Shown here in pieces: positions 46,834 through 56,838 of a DNA stretch of 64,000 nt. The stretch is taken from positions 372,001-436,000 of the forward strand of contig JAPLFR010000016.1 of NCBI GenBank assembly GCA_026390575.1, read 5' to 3'. The DNA comes from Ignavibacteriales bacterium. GTDB taxonomy: Bacteria > Bacteroidota > Ignavibacteria > UBA10030. The notes under the pieces are model-generated. The model was not told where the DNA came from. It made no database searches and saw nothing but the letters and a program-made list of their open reading frames with translations. Numbering within the stretch: the first letter of the stretch is position 1; every line of letters starts with the position of its first letter. Both the position numbers and the translations under genes were made by a program.

Positions 46834-47775
46834 ATGACTATTATCAAACCACCGAGGTTACGTAAGGGCGGCACTATTGGTCTCATTGCGCCGGCAAGTA
46901 CTCCTTCATCGGAAGAGAAGATTGAGAAAGGCGCCGCCTATCTTGAGCAGCTCGGTTATCGCGTGAAGTTTGGCGAACACATTCGCAATACGCATGGCTA
47001 TCTTGCCGGAACGGATGAAGAGCGGACCGCAGACTTCAACACAATGGTACGAGATAAAGATGTGAACGCCATTTTTGCTATTCGCGGCGGATACGGCACA
47101 CCACGCATTCTTCAAACGATTGATTACCGTTCGCTGAAACAAAATCCCAAAATAATTGTCGGATACAGCGATATTACGGCCATGCACCTTGCCATCTTCC
47201 GCAAGATTGGATTGGTAACATTTTCCGGACCGATGACTGGCACAGATATGTGGAAGGATTTTGACCCTTACACCGAAGAACATTTTTGGCGGCTGCTCAC
47301 ATCAATAAAAAAGATTGGCATAATGAAAAATCCGAGCGATGAACCTTTGAACATACTGAAACACGGTAAAGCACATGGACGATTGCTCGGCGGTAATTTT
47401 TCACTGACTGCGTGCCTTATGGGAACACAATTTTTGCCGGAATTGCGCGGTTCAATTCTATTTCTTGAAGATGTAGAAGAAGCGCCGCATCGTATTGATC
47501 GAATGTTAGCGCAGTTGCTCAACGCCGGAATTTTGCAGGAACTTGCTGGATTGGTGTTTGGAAAATTCACAGATTGCAATCCGAGCAACCCTTCCGAGCC
47601 GCATCTTACTCTCACGCAGATACAAAAAGAATATGCCGAGAAAATAATATGTCCCGTCATTGCTAATTTTCAATACGGCCATGTTCCCCGCAAACTGACG
47701 GTGCCAATTGGACTTCAAGCAATGCTCGACTCCCAGCGTAACCGGATTGAAGTGATAGAAAGTGGGGTTCTCTAA
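46834..47775 (+). CDS. LD-carboxypeptidase (peptidase family S66)
   Basis: The 313-residue enzyme is predicted to cut the terminal D-alanine from tetrapeptide muropeptides during murein recycling. The fold markers are GGTIGLIAPAST, IFAIRGGYGTPRIL, the nucleophile Ser in VGYSDITAMH, the Glu in ILFLEDVEEAPHRIDRML, and the His in FQYGHVPRKLTVPIG. The lack of a signal peptide fits a cytoplasmic recycling role (LdcA-like). GGAGAAAG before the ATG supports the start. It is a single gene followed at 123 bases by the DUF1761 gene. Confidence 0.92.
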   Translation: MTIIKPPRLRKGGTIGLIAPASTPSSEEKIEKGAAYLEQLGYRVKFGEHIRNTHGYLAGTDEERTADFNTMVRDKDVNAIFAIRGGYGTPRILQTIDYRSLKQNPKIIVGYSDITAMHLAIFRKIGLVTFSGPMTGTDMWKDFDPYTEEHFWRLLTSIKKIGIMKNPSDEPLNILKHGKAHGRLLGGNFSLTACLMGTQFLPELRGSILFLEDVEEAPHRIDRMLAQLLNAGILQELAGLVFGKFTDCNPSNPSEPHLTLTQIQKEYAEKIICPVIANFQYGHVPRKLTVPIGLQAMLDSQRNRIEVIESGVL

Positions 47776-47898
47776 GGTAAAGGATGGTTGATGTGAGACG
47801 AGAGATTTCAAGAATCGATAACAGGAACAATTTCACAGTGCCAGTTGTTCGGATTCACATATAAGCCCAACAACATTCCGTAAAAAGAGGAGCAAATT

Positions 47899-48306
47899 AT
47901 GAATCCAGCAAACGTTAATTGGCTTGCAGTTCTAGTTTCCACTATCAGTTCATTTATCATAGGGGCGCTTTGGTATTCGCCGGTACTATTTGGCAAGGTA
48001 TGGGCAAAGGTAAATAACCTGACTGATAATCAGATTCGTGCGGGCAACAAGGCAAAAATCTTTGGTGTATCATTTCTTTTGACTTTCTTCGCTGCCGTCA
48101 ATCTTGGCTTCTTTCTCGCTGATCCGTCTATCAATGCTGTGAACGGAACGCTCTATGGATTTCTTACCGGCTTTGGCTGGGTGTTACCGGCATTCGGTGT
48201 CGTCGCAATGTTTGAGTTGAAAAGCTGGACATGGATTCTAATAAATGGTTTCTATTGGGTCGTCTCATTTACCGTCATGGGATTGATATTCGGCGTATGG
48301 AAATAA
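47899..48306 (+). CDS. DUF1761 membrane protein
   Basis: The 135-residue inner-membrane protein has four hydrophobic segments and the DUF1761 pattern: NWLAVLVSTISSFIIGALWYSPVLFGKVW, FLLTFFAAVNLGFFL, GFLTGFGWVLPAFGVVAMFE, and ILINGFYWVVSFTVMGLIFGVW. The AGAGGAG site before the ATG is strong. The function of the family is unknown. Confidence 0.88.
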   Translation: MNPANVNWLAVLVSTISSFIIGALWYSPVLFGKVWAKVNNLTDNQIRAGNKAKIFGVSFLLTFFAAVNLGFFLADPSINAVNGTLYGFLTGFGWVLPAFGVVAMFELKSWTWILINGFYWVVSFTVMGLIFGVWK

Positions 48307-48589
48307 ATTAGTTCTTAGTTTTTCTTCTTTCATATACTGCGTTGTTCAAACGGGATATATCATTTTAAACAATTATTTTTCCTCCCTCGGCTTTGATTGC
48401 AGATCGCTTAAGAAGTATGTACTTTAGTTGTGTTCAATTTCAGGTAATGAAAACTAATTTGAACATACAACTCGTATGAACTTTCAAAAACACTCCATCC
48501 TTACCACACTTTCCTCCAAAACCGATCCGAAGAATGTCGAAGGGATGACACGGTACGAATTGCTCCGATGGTGCTGCATGGTATGAAGG

Positions 48590-48875
48590 ACTGATCTATC
48601 ATTCGGATCGCGGTGTTCACGATTGTTACGTGGTCTCTGTGTAACTGATGCACCAACCTGGTGTGCGGTTGAGCATGAAAGAAACAGCCAATTCGTATGA
48701 TAATGCTCTTGCAGAACAGGTTAACGGAATTCTCAAGACCGGGTTTCTATAAAACGAAATGTTGCAAGCAGTGCACGATGCCCAGCGTACGGCTCAAGAA
48801 GCAATCGAGACGTACAATAACGTGAGACTACACTTGCGTTTAGGTCTCTGACACCTTCGATGCAATATGCGCCAT
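48590..48875 (+). pseudogene. degenerate IS3-family transposase C-terminus
   Basis: Within the 714-base gap 48307-49020, translation of the plus strand gives recognisable pieces of the IS3 OrfB integrase core: LIYHSDRGVHDC, then GVRLSMKETANSYDNALAEQVNGILKTGFL (with the last catalytic Glu region), then AQEAIETYNNVRLH. In-frame stops interrupt it at least three times. Only the last third of the transposase remains, and no terminal inverted repeats were recognised. The rest of the gap shows no gene. Confidence 0.75.
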
Positions 48876-49020
48876 AATTGTGTTATCAATATATGCCGAT
48901 TATTCAAAAAGAAATTTGTATTATTATATGTTAACTTTTTTAGGATGATACATCTACGGGGATGCTTTCTTTTCTAGCTTACAAAAACTGACTATTATTA
49001 ATATTAGGATAGACAATACA

Positions 49021-49908
49021 ATGACTCAAGATCCACACCACACTCTTAAAGATATTAAGCCCACAATGGATTTCTTTGTGGGAATAGATTCCGACGGTTG
49101 TGTATTCGATACGATGGAAATAAAACATAAAGAATGTTTTTGCCCAAACTTTATTAGGTATTGGGAATTACAGAATATTTCTAAGTATGCGCGTGAGGCA
49201 TGGGATTTTGTGAATTTGTACTCTCAGACGAGAGGATGCAACCGGTTCCATGCAGTTATAGAATCGCTTCGTTTGCTTGCTGAACGAAAGGAGGTAAGGG
49301 CACGCGGTGCAAAACTTCCGGATGTTACTCCTTTGATTGAATGGGTAAAGAAAGAAACAAAACTTGGTAATCCCGCACTCGCGCGCTATGCAAAAGAAGT
49401 AAATAATCCAATTATCGATAGAGCCCTTGCATGGTCGAATGGAGTCAACAAATCAATCAGTGAAATAGTCTATGGCATTCCTCCCTTTCCATGGGTTCGT
49501 GAATCCCTTGTGAAGTTTAATGAACATGCTGATGTCATAGTTGTTTCTCAAACTCCAGGCGAGGCGCTGAATCGTGAGTGGGTAGAACATAACATCGATA
49601 AATATGTTAAAATTATTTGCGGGCAGGAGTATGGCACAAAGTCCGAGCATATTCAATACGCCGCAAAAGGAAAATATCCCGATGATAAAGTATTGATGGT
49701 CGGTGATGCTCCAGGAGATATGCAGGCGGCAAAATCAAATGGTGCGCTGTTCTATCCGATCAATCCTGGACATGAAGAGGATTCTTGGGAACAATTATAC
49801 AAAGAAGGCATCGACCGCTTTATTAAAGGTTCGTTTGCAGGTACGTATGAGAAAAAGTTGATTGAAGAATTCAACACGTGCTTACCGAACACACCGAATT
49901 GGGTCTAA
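49021..49908 (+). CDS. HAD-superfamily hydrolase
   Basis: The 295-residue protein has a HAD phosphatase core with a large cap. Motif I is GIDSDGCVFDTME (DxDGxxxD), motif II VIVVSQTP, and motif IV VLMVGDAPGDMQAAK. The region between (residues about 35-165) is an extended helical cap, longer than in simple phosphatases. It lies upstream of a sugar MFS transporter in the same direction, so a sugar-phosphate phosphatase in the same pathway is plausible. The exact substrate is unknown. Confidence 0.85.
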   Translation: MTQDPHHTLKDIKPTMDFFVGIDSDGCVFDTMEIKHKECFCPNFIRYWELQNISKYAREAWDFVNLYSQTRGCNRFHAVIESLRLLAERKEVRARGAKLPDVTPLIEWVKKETKLGNPALARYAKEVNNPIIDRALAWSNGVNKSISEIVYGIPPFPWVRESLVKFNEHADVIVVSQTPGEALNREWVEHNIDKYVKIICGQEYGTKSEHIQYAAKGKYPDDKVLMVGDAPGDMQAAKSNGALFYPINPGHEEDSWEQLYKEGIDRFIKGSFAGTYEKKLIEEFNTCLPNTPNWV

Positions 49909-50020
49909 AGTTAATATTTTCTGAAATATAAATTGTTCGTGAGCATGAGAATAGGAATAGTTTTTTCATGAATGTACTATATAGGTATCTACAAGTACAG
50001 AATGGTAAAAGGAAATCTTA

Positions 50021-51583
50021 ATGAATTTTTCGAAATTATTTAAGACGGAAGACGGTAAAAACTATTTCTTTACGTTTGCACTTGTAAGCACACTGTTCTT
50101 GTTGTGGGGTATCTGTAATGGAATGATTGACGTTATGGATAAGCACTTCCAGGAAGAGTTACACTTGACCTTATCTCAATCTACCTGGGTGCAATTCGCG
50201 CACTATTTGGGCTACTTTTTAATGTCGATGCCCGCCGGATGGCTGGCGGTAAAGTTAGGTTACAAGGGAGGTATCATTACCGGTTTGCTCATGGTTGCTG
50301 TGGGCGGTCTGTGGTTTATTCCCGCAACGCATATAGCGTCGTTCTGGGCGTTCTTGATAGGTGTTTGCATTATTGCTTCCGGTCTTACATTTCTCGAGAC
50401 CATAGCTAATCCCTATACGACCGTACTTGGACCGAAGCAATACGGAGCCACGCGTATTAATCTTGCCCAGTCCTGCAATGGCATCGGTTGGATTCTTGGT
50501 CCGATTGCCGGAGGCTTATTCTTTTATTCCAAGAACGAAGCAGGGCAAAGCACCGGAAGTCAGACACTGTGGATTCCTTATGCTGCTGTTGCTGGAGTAG
50601 TTATTGTTCTGGCAATCATTTTCTACTTTGCCAATGTTCCTGACATCAAGAGCGAGGATGATTACCACTTAGACGACAAAGATGCTCATACCGGTGCTGC
50701 AAGGATTCCCGAAAGACAAGTCAACCGCGGACTTATTTATTTCTTGCTGCTGCTCAATGTTGCTGTGCTTATCGGCGTTTTCGGAATGATCCTCTGGGTG
50801 TTACTCGGAACTTTCGGTGCAAGTGAATCTGTCATGAGTAGCACACTATGGATTGGATGTAGTGCGTCGCTCATCATCGCTGCCGCGGTGCTTATCCAAA
50901 CTGCAAAAAAGATTTCGCATCACAGCATCTGGTCACATCCGCACTTTTCATCGGCAACGCTTGCACAATTTTTCTACGTCGCCGCCCAGGCAGGCATTTT
51001 CAGTTTCTTGATCAATTACATGACATCAGAAGTCCCCGCTCTTCCTGAATCCTTGACATCGGGATGGATGCAGAATTGGTTTGAAATCAAAGACGGCATT
51101 TATCATTTCAGCAACCAAGGTGCTGCCAACCTGGCGTCGTTAGGTTTTTTCTTCTTCCTCGCAGGACGGTTTTCTGGCGCTGCTATTCTTAAAAAATTCT
51201 CTGCTCATAAAGTGCTTGGCTTGTATGGAATTTTTAACGTGGTGATATGTTTCTTGATTTTCTTGAAGCTGGGCTGGCTCTCTGTGGTGTGCGTGTTCTT
51301 GTGCTACTTTTTCATGTCGATTATGTTCCCAACCATCTTTGCACTTGGCATCTTCGGTCTTGGTACTCGGGCGAAGAAAGCATCCTCCTTCATCGTCATG
51401 GCAATCATGGGCGGTGCCATCCTGCCTAAATTGATGGGGCACATTGCCGACCAATACGGCATGTCTCGTGGTTTTATCGTCCCGCTTTTCTGCTTCGCAA
51501 TAATCACTTTATATGCCTACTACTGGCCTAAACTGAGTAAGGCAGATGGACTGGTCGATTTCTCCTCAACCAAGGAACAGTAA
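50021..51583 (+). CDS. sugar MFS transporter (FucP-like, fucose/glucose/galactose:H+ symporter family)
   Basis: The 520-residue inner-membrane protein is of the FHS family of MFS sugar-proton symporters. The family start LFLLWGICNGMIDVMDKHFQEELHL, the next FAHYLGYFLMSMPAGWLAVKLGYKGG, and GLTFLETIANPYTTVLGP are all present. The second half has YVAAQAGIFSFLINYMTSEVP and FFLAGRFSGAAILKKFS. The protein is longer than FucP (about 440) owing to a loop near residues 205-235 and another near 335-360. AAAGGA before the ATG supports the start. It is paired with the HAD hydrolase upstream. Confidence 0.92.
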   Translation: MNFSKLFKTEDGKNYFFTFALVSTLFLLWGICNGMIDVMDKHFQEELHLTLSQSTWVQFAHYLGYFLMSMPAGWLAVKLGYKGGIITGLLMVAVGGLWFIPATHIASFWAFLIGVCIIASGLTFLETIANPYTTVLGPKQYGATRINLAQSCNGIGWILGPIAGGLFFYSKNEAGQSTGSQTLWIPYAAVAGVVIVLAIIFYFANVPDIKSEDDYHLDDKDAHTGAARIPERQVNRGLIYFLLLLNVAVLIGVFGMILWVLLGTFGASESVMSSTLWIGCSASLIIAAAVLIQTAKKISHHSIWSHPHFSSATLAQFFYVAAQAGIFSFLINYMTSEVPALPESLTSGWMQNWFEIKDGIYHFSNQGAANLASLGFFFFLAGRFSGAAILKKFSAHKVLGLYGIFNVVICFLIFLKLGWLSVVCVFLCYFFMSIMFPTIFALGIFGLGTRAKKASSFIVMAIMGGAILPKLMGHIADQYGMSRGFIVPLFCFAIITLYAYYWPKLSKADGLVDFSSTKEQ

Positions 51584-51833
51584 TCGACTACGCACTTTGG
51601 TATGATGCCGGTGCTGATAAGAATGATCGTTGAAGAAGGATTTAAGCGGATTGGATTTGTACATCCGAATATTTTCGGAAATACTTATACTTAATATAAA
51701 CCTACTATTGCAAAGTGGTAATTCCTTTATCGAAAAAGAACTCCAGCTTGACAGTGCCACTATGCATCGATCTGGTTAGCTGAGAGTTTGAGATTTTCTC
51801 AGTCAGGTCGGCAATCATTGTTTGGCCTGAATT

Positions 51834-52463
51834 TTAGATTCCTTTGATCAAGTTTGCAGCTTCTTTTACAAGAGCAGTAATTTCCTTGAATTGGCCGTTC
51901 GAGATCATCTCTTTTGTCACCATCCAGCTTCCTCCACAAGCAAATACTTGTTTCAAGGAAAGATAATCACGGACATTCTTCGGACCAATGCCGCCTGTGG
52001 GAATAAATTTAATCATGCCATAAGGTGCACTGATTGCTTTCAATGTTTTCAAGCCGCCGTAGGCTTCTGCAGGGAAAAACTTAAAAATATTCAAGCCGTG
52101 CTCAAGACCTATTTCAATTTCTGTTGGAGTACAAATTCCAGGGGTAATCGGAATTTTATTATCGACGCAATACATTACAACTTTTGGATTGAGACCGGGA
52201 GACACAATAAACGTTGCACCAGAATCGATGGCTAATTTTACTTGATCGACCGAAAGAACAGTTCCTGCTCCAAGACAAATTTCTTTATACGTTGAAATAC
52301 GCTTAATCGATTCTGCCGCTGCGGCAGTCCGGAACGTTACTTCAGCGCAAGGCAATCCGCCGGCAATCAGAGCTTCTGCTAGCGGTTCGGCATTTTTTGC
52401 ATCTTCCAAAATAACGACAGGCACCAATCGTATTTCGCCAATCCTTTTTAAAACTTCTGACAT
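51834..52463 (-). CDS. eda: KDPG/KHG aldolase
   Basis: Class I aldolase cutting 2-keto-3-deoxy-6-phosphogluconate (or the galactonate form, or 4-hydroxy-2-oxoglutarate) to pyruvate plus an aldehyde. Catalytic Glu lies in PCAEVTFRTAAA, followed by CLGAGTVLS, the Pro-rich PGICTPTEIEIGLEHG, Schiff-base Lys in IFKFFPAEAYGG, and phosphate loop FIPTGGIGPKN. The start at 52463 (MSEVLKR) is chosen over 52520 because AGGGA precedes it and the family begins here. No kinase or dehydratase of an Entner-Doudoroff branch lies in the window. The 250-base gap to 51583 shows no gene beyond a short LacI-like scrap. Confidence 0.93.
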   Translation of the reverse strand: MSEVLKRIGEIRLVPVVILEDAKNAEPLAEALIAGGLPCAEVTFRTAAAAESIKRISTYKEICLGAGTVLSVDQVKLAIDSGATFIVSPGLNPKVVMYCVDNKIPITPGICTPTEIEIGLEHGLNIFKFFPAEAYGGLKTLKAISAPYGMIKFIPTGGIGPKNVRDYLSLKQVFACGGSWMVTKEMISNGQFKEITALVKEAANLIKGI

Positions 52464-52718
52464 ACTATAATCCCTTATGAATTGCTCATTATTCTTGATG
52501 ATTCCATCATTACATCGCATTTACCGTCTTAGCATAGCCTGTACTACAAAGTATATTTTGCAGGAGAATAAATGAAAGGTTATGCAAAACGAAGATATTC
52601 AGCCCAAATCCACTCTTAGCGTACTAAAAACTCATAGAACAAATATCGTTTTCTTCCAATATCTATTTTCTTAATCCCAATTGTTTTCGTCGACCCGGTT
52701 CGAAATCTTTTTGATAAT

Positions 52719-53756
52719 TTAATAGCGGATCGAAGATAGTTCTTTCAGTATACCCGCACTATACTCTGGAGTAATATCTCTTTGGGGTTCCGCAAGCATT
52801 TCATATCCGACCATAAATTTTTTAATACTTGCAGAACGTAACAGCGGCGGATAGAAATGCATATGAAAATGCCACTCAGCGTGGTCTTTTCCATCAGTCG
52901 GTGCCTGATGCAGCCCTGCAGAATAGGGGAACGATGTTTTAAAAAGATTATCATACTTTATTGTCAACACACTCAATGCATTGGCAAAATTCTTCTTTTC
53001 CGTATTCTTCAATTGAAGAATGTTAGAAATCCTTCTTTTAGAAATGATGATGGTTTCGTACGGCCAGATTGCCCAAAATGGAACCAGCACAACAAACGAA
53101 CCGTTTTCATAGACAATTCTTTCTTTCACCTTCAATTCCAGCTTGAGATAATCCGATAGAAGGCTGCCCTTTTTTTTCGTGTAATACGATTTAAATTGCT
53201 TCAGCTCTTTCATCGGCTCCATCGGAATACTTTCCTGTGCCCAGATTTGCCCATGAGGATGAGGATTACTGTTCCCCATGAGAGAACCCTTATTCTCAAA
53301 TATCTGCACATAGTTAATTCGCGGATGAGAACCTAACGAACTGAATTCATTTTGCCAGGCAGTGATGACTTCTTCTATTTCACCTTCCTGCATTTCCGCA
53401 AGAGTCAAATCGTGGCGAGGTGAAAAATTCACAACTCTGCAAATGCCTCTTTCAGACTTCATAAAAAGCAAATTATTTTTTATCGATTTACCAGAGGGAA
53501 CATCTTCCAGCAAAGCAGAAAAATCATTCGTGAAAACAAATGTACCTGCATATTGAGGATTGATAGCACCATTTGCCCGTTTGTTTCCGGGGCATAAATA
53601 ACAATCCGGTACGTATGGTTTTCTTTTCTCGTTGGCCGAAAGTGAAATTTCCCCCTGCCAAGGACGATTCGTCCTATGGGGAGAAACTAACACCCATTCC
53701 CCGGTAAGGATATTTTTTCTGCGATGAGGAATTTGAGATAATTCTGGCTGATTCAT
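52719..53756 (-). CDS. galT: galactose-1-phosphate uridylyltransferase
   Basis: Leloir-pathway enzyme exchanging UDP between glucose-1-P and galactose-1-P. The catalytic His is in NPHPHGQIWAQ; zinc-site residues lie in YLCPGN and in VVNFSPRHDLTLAEM; WHFHMHFYPPLLRSASIKKFMVGYEM is the second conserved His region. The length of 345 residues is normal. Its ATG lies three bases after the galK stop, so the two are co-translated. Together with galK and the Na+ symporter upstream it forms a galactose uptake and activation operon. Confidence 0.95.
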   Translation of the reverse strand: MNQPELSQIPHRRKNILTGEWVLVSPHRTNRPWQGEISLSANEKRKPYVPDCYLCPGNKRANGAINPQYAGTFVFTNDFSALLEDVPSGKSIKNNLLFMKSERGICRVVNFSPRHDLTLAEMQEGEIEEVITAWQNEFSSLGSHPRINYVQIFENKGSLMGNSNPHPHGQIWAQESIPMEPMKELKQFKSYYTKKKGSLLSDYLKLELKVKERIVYENGSFVVLVPFWAIWPYETIIISKRRISNILQLKNTEKKNFANALSVLTIKYDNLFKTSFPYSAGLHQAPTDGKDHAEWHFHMHFYPPLLRSASIKKFMVGYEMLAEPQRDITPEYSAGILKELSSIRY

Positions 53757-53759
53757 GTC

Positions 53760-54917
53760 CTACACTTTGATGATATTCGTCCCGGAACCGATCGATGTTA
53801 TATAGGTTTTGAGATCTATATTGAATTGCTGTTTATACCGTTCAGTCAGCATGCTACTTACTTCTTCAACATGATTATTTTCAATGAGGTTAATCGTACA
53901 TCCCCCAAATCCACCTCCCATCATCCGCGAACCATAGACTTGCGGATCGTTCTGGACCAGTTCCACCAAAAAGTCGAGTTCCTTGCAGCTTACCTCGTAG
54001 TCGCGGCTTAATCCTTCATGAGTTTTTATCATGTACTTTCCAAAAGCTTTTAAATCTCCCTGTTCCAACTCCTGACATGCATGAAGAACCCGGTCATTCT
54101 CTTCTACAACATATTTGCACCTTCGATAGATCGTTGCATCCATCTTGTCTTTGCATTTCTGGAGCATTTCTACAGAGACATCTCGCAAAGAATCCACTTC
54201 CGGATTTTTTGTTTTTATAATTACGACTCCTTCATTGCACTCTTCTCTTCTTCGATTATATTCTGACGATGCTAACGAATGCGAGACACGCGTATCAAAA
54301 AGAACAATAGAGATATTGTGAAAAGCGAATGGATAATATTTATATTCTAACGAGCGGCAGTCAATACGAAGAACATTGTCCTGCTTACCAAAAATGTTTA
54401 TGTATTGGTCCATAATGCCGCACTGAACACCCACAAATACATTCTCTGCTTTCTGGGCAAATTTTACCAATGCAAGGTTATCAATTCGCAATTTGAATAT
54501 AGAGTTGAGGGCAAACGCCAAACCTGCTTCGAGAGCGGCTGAAGACGACATTCCTGCACCTATGGGAATATCTCCTCCAAAGACACAGTTAAATCCTTGG
54601 ATAGCACACTGCGCCTGGATAAGTTGATCCACGACACCCATCAAATAGTTCGGCCAACCCTTTGGTGAGGATGGAAGAGCATCGATCGAAAACTCGTGCT
54701 CATCGTTCATGTCCATGGCAACCACAATACAGCGCCGATCTTTTCGTGGAGCAATCGCAAAATAAATGGATTTGTCAACAGCCGCCGGAAGAACATACCC
54801 TTTGTTATAATCCGTATGTTCACCGATAAGATTTACTCTTCCCGGTGAACGAAACAGCATGGGTTGTTCCTTGAACTTTTGCTGAAAGACGGATTCGACA
54901 GATTTTGCAAGGCTCAT
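53760..54917 (-). CDS. galK: galactokinase
   Basis: GHMP-family kinase phosphorylating galactose at C1. All three family motifs are present: PGRVNLIGEHTDYNKGYVLP near residue 25, ATP-binding GGDIPIGAGMSSSAALE near 115, and GSRMMGGGFGGCTINL near 335. The catalytic Asp lies in VQCGIMDQYINIFG. At 385 residues it has the usual length. The gene follows a small membrane-protein gene by 7 bases and precedes galT by 3 bases. Confidence 0.96.
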   Translation of the reverse strand: MSLAKSVESVFQQKFKEQPMLFRSPGRVNLIGEHTDYNKGYVLPAAVDKSIYFAIAPRKDRRCIVVAMDMNDEHEFSIDALPSSPKGWPNYLMGVVDQLIQAQCAIQGFNCVFGGDIPIGAGMSSSAALEAGLAFALNSIFKLRIDNLALVKFAQKAENVFVGVQCGIMDQYINIFGKQDNVLRIDCRSLEYKYYPFAFHNISIVLFDTRVSHSLASSEYNRRREECNEGVVIIKTKNPEVDSLRDVSVEMLQKCKDKMDATIYRRCKYVVEENDRVLHACQELEQGDLKAFGKYMIKTHEGLSRDYEVSCKELDFLVELVQNDPQVYGSRMMGGGFGGCTINLIENNHVEEVSSMLTERYKQQFNIDLKTYITSIGSGTNIIKV

Positions 54918-54924
54918 GATTTTC

Positions 54925-55140
54925 TTACCTTGTTTGTTTTCTCATTTTAAAATACAGACCGCCTCCAAAAAGAATCATAAGGCCTCCCCACCATAAATTG
55001 GGATGCGTCTCAGCCAATACTGTTTTGACAGCAGGGGGATTAAAAAAAATGTAGATCCCGCTGCAAAAGACCAATCCTCCGATCACCAGGATTATCAATC
55101 CGACAAAATACCAAATGGGTTTCATTCCTTGCTCAGACAT
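54925..55140 (-). CDS. small membrane protein between symporter and galK
   Basis: The 71-residue protein has two hydrophobic segments (IWYFVGLIILVIGGLVFCSGIYIFF and LWWGGLMILFGGGLYF) and a basic end (KMRKQTR). It lies 15 bases downstream of the Na+/sugar symporter and 7 bases upstream of galK, clearly inside the operon. Small two-helix proteins of this kind often accompany SSS symporters. An accessory subunit is inferred; no family was recognised. Confidence 0.7.
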   Translation of the reverse strand: MSEQGMKPIWYFVGLIILVIGGLVFCSGIYIFFNPPAVKTVLAETHPNLWWGGLMILFGGGLYFKMRKQTR

Positions 55141-55155
55141 AGTGTTTCTCCTTGA

Positions 55156-56838
55156 TTACCAAAACCAAATATTCAATAAAATAAAGACGATCAAAGAAAT
55201 AATCGCATAGAATTCCGGCCTCTTCATGAACGGGATATCCTGATCGAGTTTCTCCTTGGTTAATCCTTTCACCAATCCGACGAGTTCTTCTTTCGGTCTC
55301 TTTTTTGTAAACAGGCTTACGAGAATTGTTACAACAGCGCAAATCAGCCAAGCCCACCATGCACGCCAGAAGTTTGCTGCCATGTCGCTCTGCACACTCG
55401 ACAGGGTAATGATACTTTCTGCAAACCAATGGAATTTTACTGCCATGTACATAAAGAATGATGAAGACATACCAGCGATGAGTCCCCAAAAAGCACCATC
55501 CGGTGTTATCCACCAGAGAAACATTCCAAGCAGCATGGTTGCAAACAGCGGTGCATTCACCCACGAGAAGATTGCCTGCATATAATCCATAATACTGGGA
55601 AAACCTTTTGCCCAGTACGCAGTCACCAGAGAAAGAATGACACCGACAATTGTTGATGCCCGTCCCATCCAGAGAAGGTGTGCGTCGGATGCTTTTCTGT
55701 TCAACACGGATTTATAGATATCATAGGTCCATACTGTATTAAAAGCACTGATGTTCCCTGCCTGTCCTGCCATAAATCCAGCCAGCAATGCTGTCACTCC
55801 TAAGCCAACTAATCCCGGCGGATAGTATCGTGCTATCAACAGCGGCAGCGCAGAGTCGTAATTCGCCTGTCCTCCATCTTGCAGTAATTTGAATCCGCTT
55901 TTTGGATCGATCGAAAGAGCGATGGCAATCAATCCTGCAAGAATCACAATAAAGGGCAATGCCATCTTAAAAAATGATGCAAGTATCGGAGTTATGCGTG
56001 CCGAACGTAAATCTTTTGCAGAAAACGCACGTTGAACAACAAGAAAATCTGTTGTCCAATAGCCAAAGGATAAGACGAATCCAAGACCAAGGACGATACC
56101 GCCCCAATGAACGAGCATACCGTTCAGGTTCGGGTTTGAGGAGGTCGACCAAAGAGTAGTAAAAGATATATGTCCGTAAATTGGATCCGCATTTATCCGT
56201 GCCAAAATTTCGCTGAGACTTCCAATCTCGATGATCCCAAGAACCGAAACAAGAAATAATCCAAACCAAATCAAAAAGAACTGAATGATTTCTGTGAAGA
56301 TCGCCGACAGCAAGCCGCTCAAGGTGACATATCCTGCCACCGTAATGGCCGATGCCCACATGCTGTAATCCCAATTCCAACCCAGGAATGTATGAAGAAC
56401 AAGAGCCATAGCGTAGAGATTGATGCCAGAAACAAGGAGTGTCATGATAGCAAAGGAAATACCGTTGAGTACTCTTGTCTTTTCATCAAAACGGAGTTTG
56501 AGATATCCGGGGATAGAATTGATTTTACTGCTGTAATAGAAAGGCATCATATAAATGCCAAGAAAAAGCATAGCAGGAATGGCACCTATCCAATAGAAAT
56601 GGGCAACATACATTCCATACTTGAACGTATTCCCGGTCATACCGAGTAATTCAAGCGCCCCCAGGTTTGCTGAAAGGAATGCAAGACCGGCAACCCAAGC
56701 AGAATTTTTTCTTCCTGCAAGAAAGAAATCTTCTTGACTTTTCGTATATCGCCGAAGATACAAACCGATACCAAGCACAAAAGCAAAATAGATGAAGATG
56801 ATAATCCAATCTATCAGAGTGAGTCCTATCGCTTCCAT
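55156..56838 (-). CDS. sodium:solute symporter (SSS/SGLT-like sugar transporter)
   Basis: The 560-residue inner-membrane protein has about 13-14 hydrophobic segments in the LeuT fold of the SSS family. Landmarks are the start LTLIDWIIIFIYFAFVLGIGLYLRRYTKSQEDFFLAGRKNSAWVAG split over segment 1, WIGAIPAMLFLGIYMMPFYYSSKINSIPGYLKLRFDEKTR, LSGLLSAIFTEIIQFFL, and YWTTDFLVVQRAFSAKD. The family's second-signature region follows at LVGLGVTALLAGFMAGQAGNISAFNTVWTYDIYK, with the Na+-binding Ser/Asn. It resembles SGLT and vSGLT. It is first in the galK/galT operon, so galactose or a related sugar is the likely cargo. Confidence 0.93.
   Translation of the reverse strand: MEAIGLTLIDWIIIFIYFAFVLGIGLYLRRYTKSQEDFFLAGRKNSAWVAGLAFLSANLGALELLGMTGNTFKYGMYVAHFYWIGAIPAMLFLGIYMMPFYYSSKINSIPGYLKLRFDEKTRVLNGISFAIMTLLVSGINLYAMALVLHTFLGWNWDYSMWASAITVAGYVTLSGLLSAIFTEIIQFFLIWFGLFLVSVLGIIEIGSLSEILARINADPIYGHISFTTLWSTSSNPNLNGMLVHWGGIVLGLGFVLSFGYWTTDFLVVQRAFSAKDLRSARITPILASFFKMALPFIVILAGLIAIALSIDPKSGFKLLQDGGQANYDSALPLLIARYYPPGLVGLGVTALLAGFMAGQAGNISAFNTVWTYDIYKSVLNRKASDAHLLWMGRASTIVGVILSLVTAYWAKGFPSIMDYMQAIFSWVNAPLFATMLLGMFLWWITPDGAFWGLIAGMSSSFFMYMAVKFHWFAESIITLSSVQSDMAANFWRAWWAWLICAVVTILVSLFTKKRPKEELVGLVKGLTKEKLDQDIPFMKRPEFYAIISLIVFILLNIWFW

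Noticed and set aside
51603-51694. Short frame reading MMPVLIRMIVEEGFKRIGFVHPNIFG
   Set aside because: It faintly resembles a strand of a LacI effector domain, but about 30 residues are too few to call a gene or a definite remnant.
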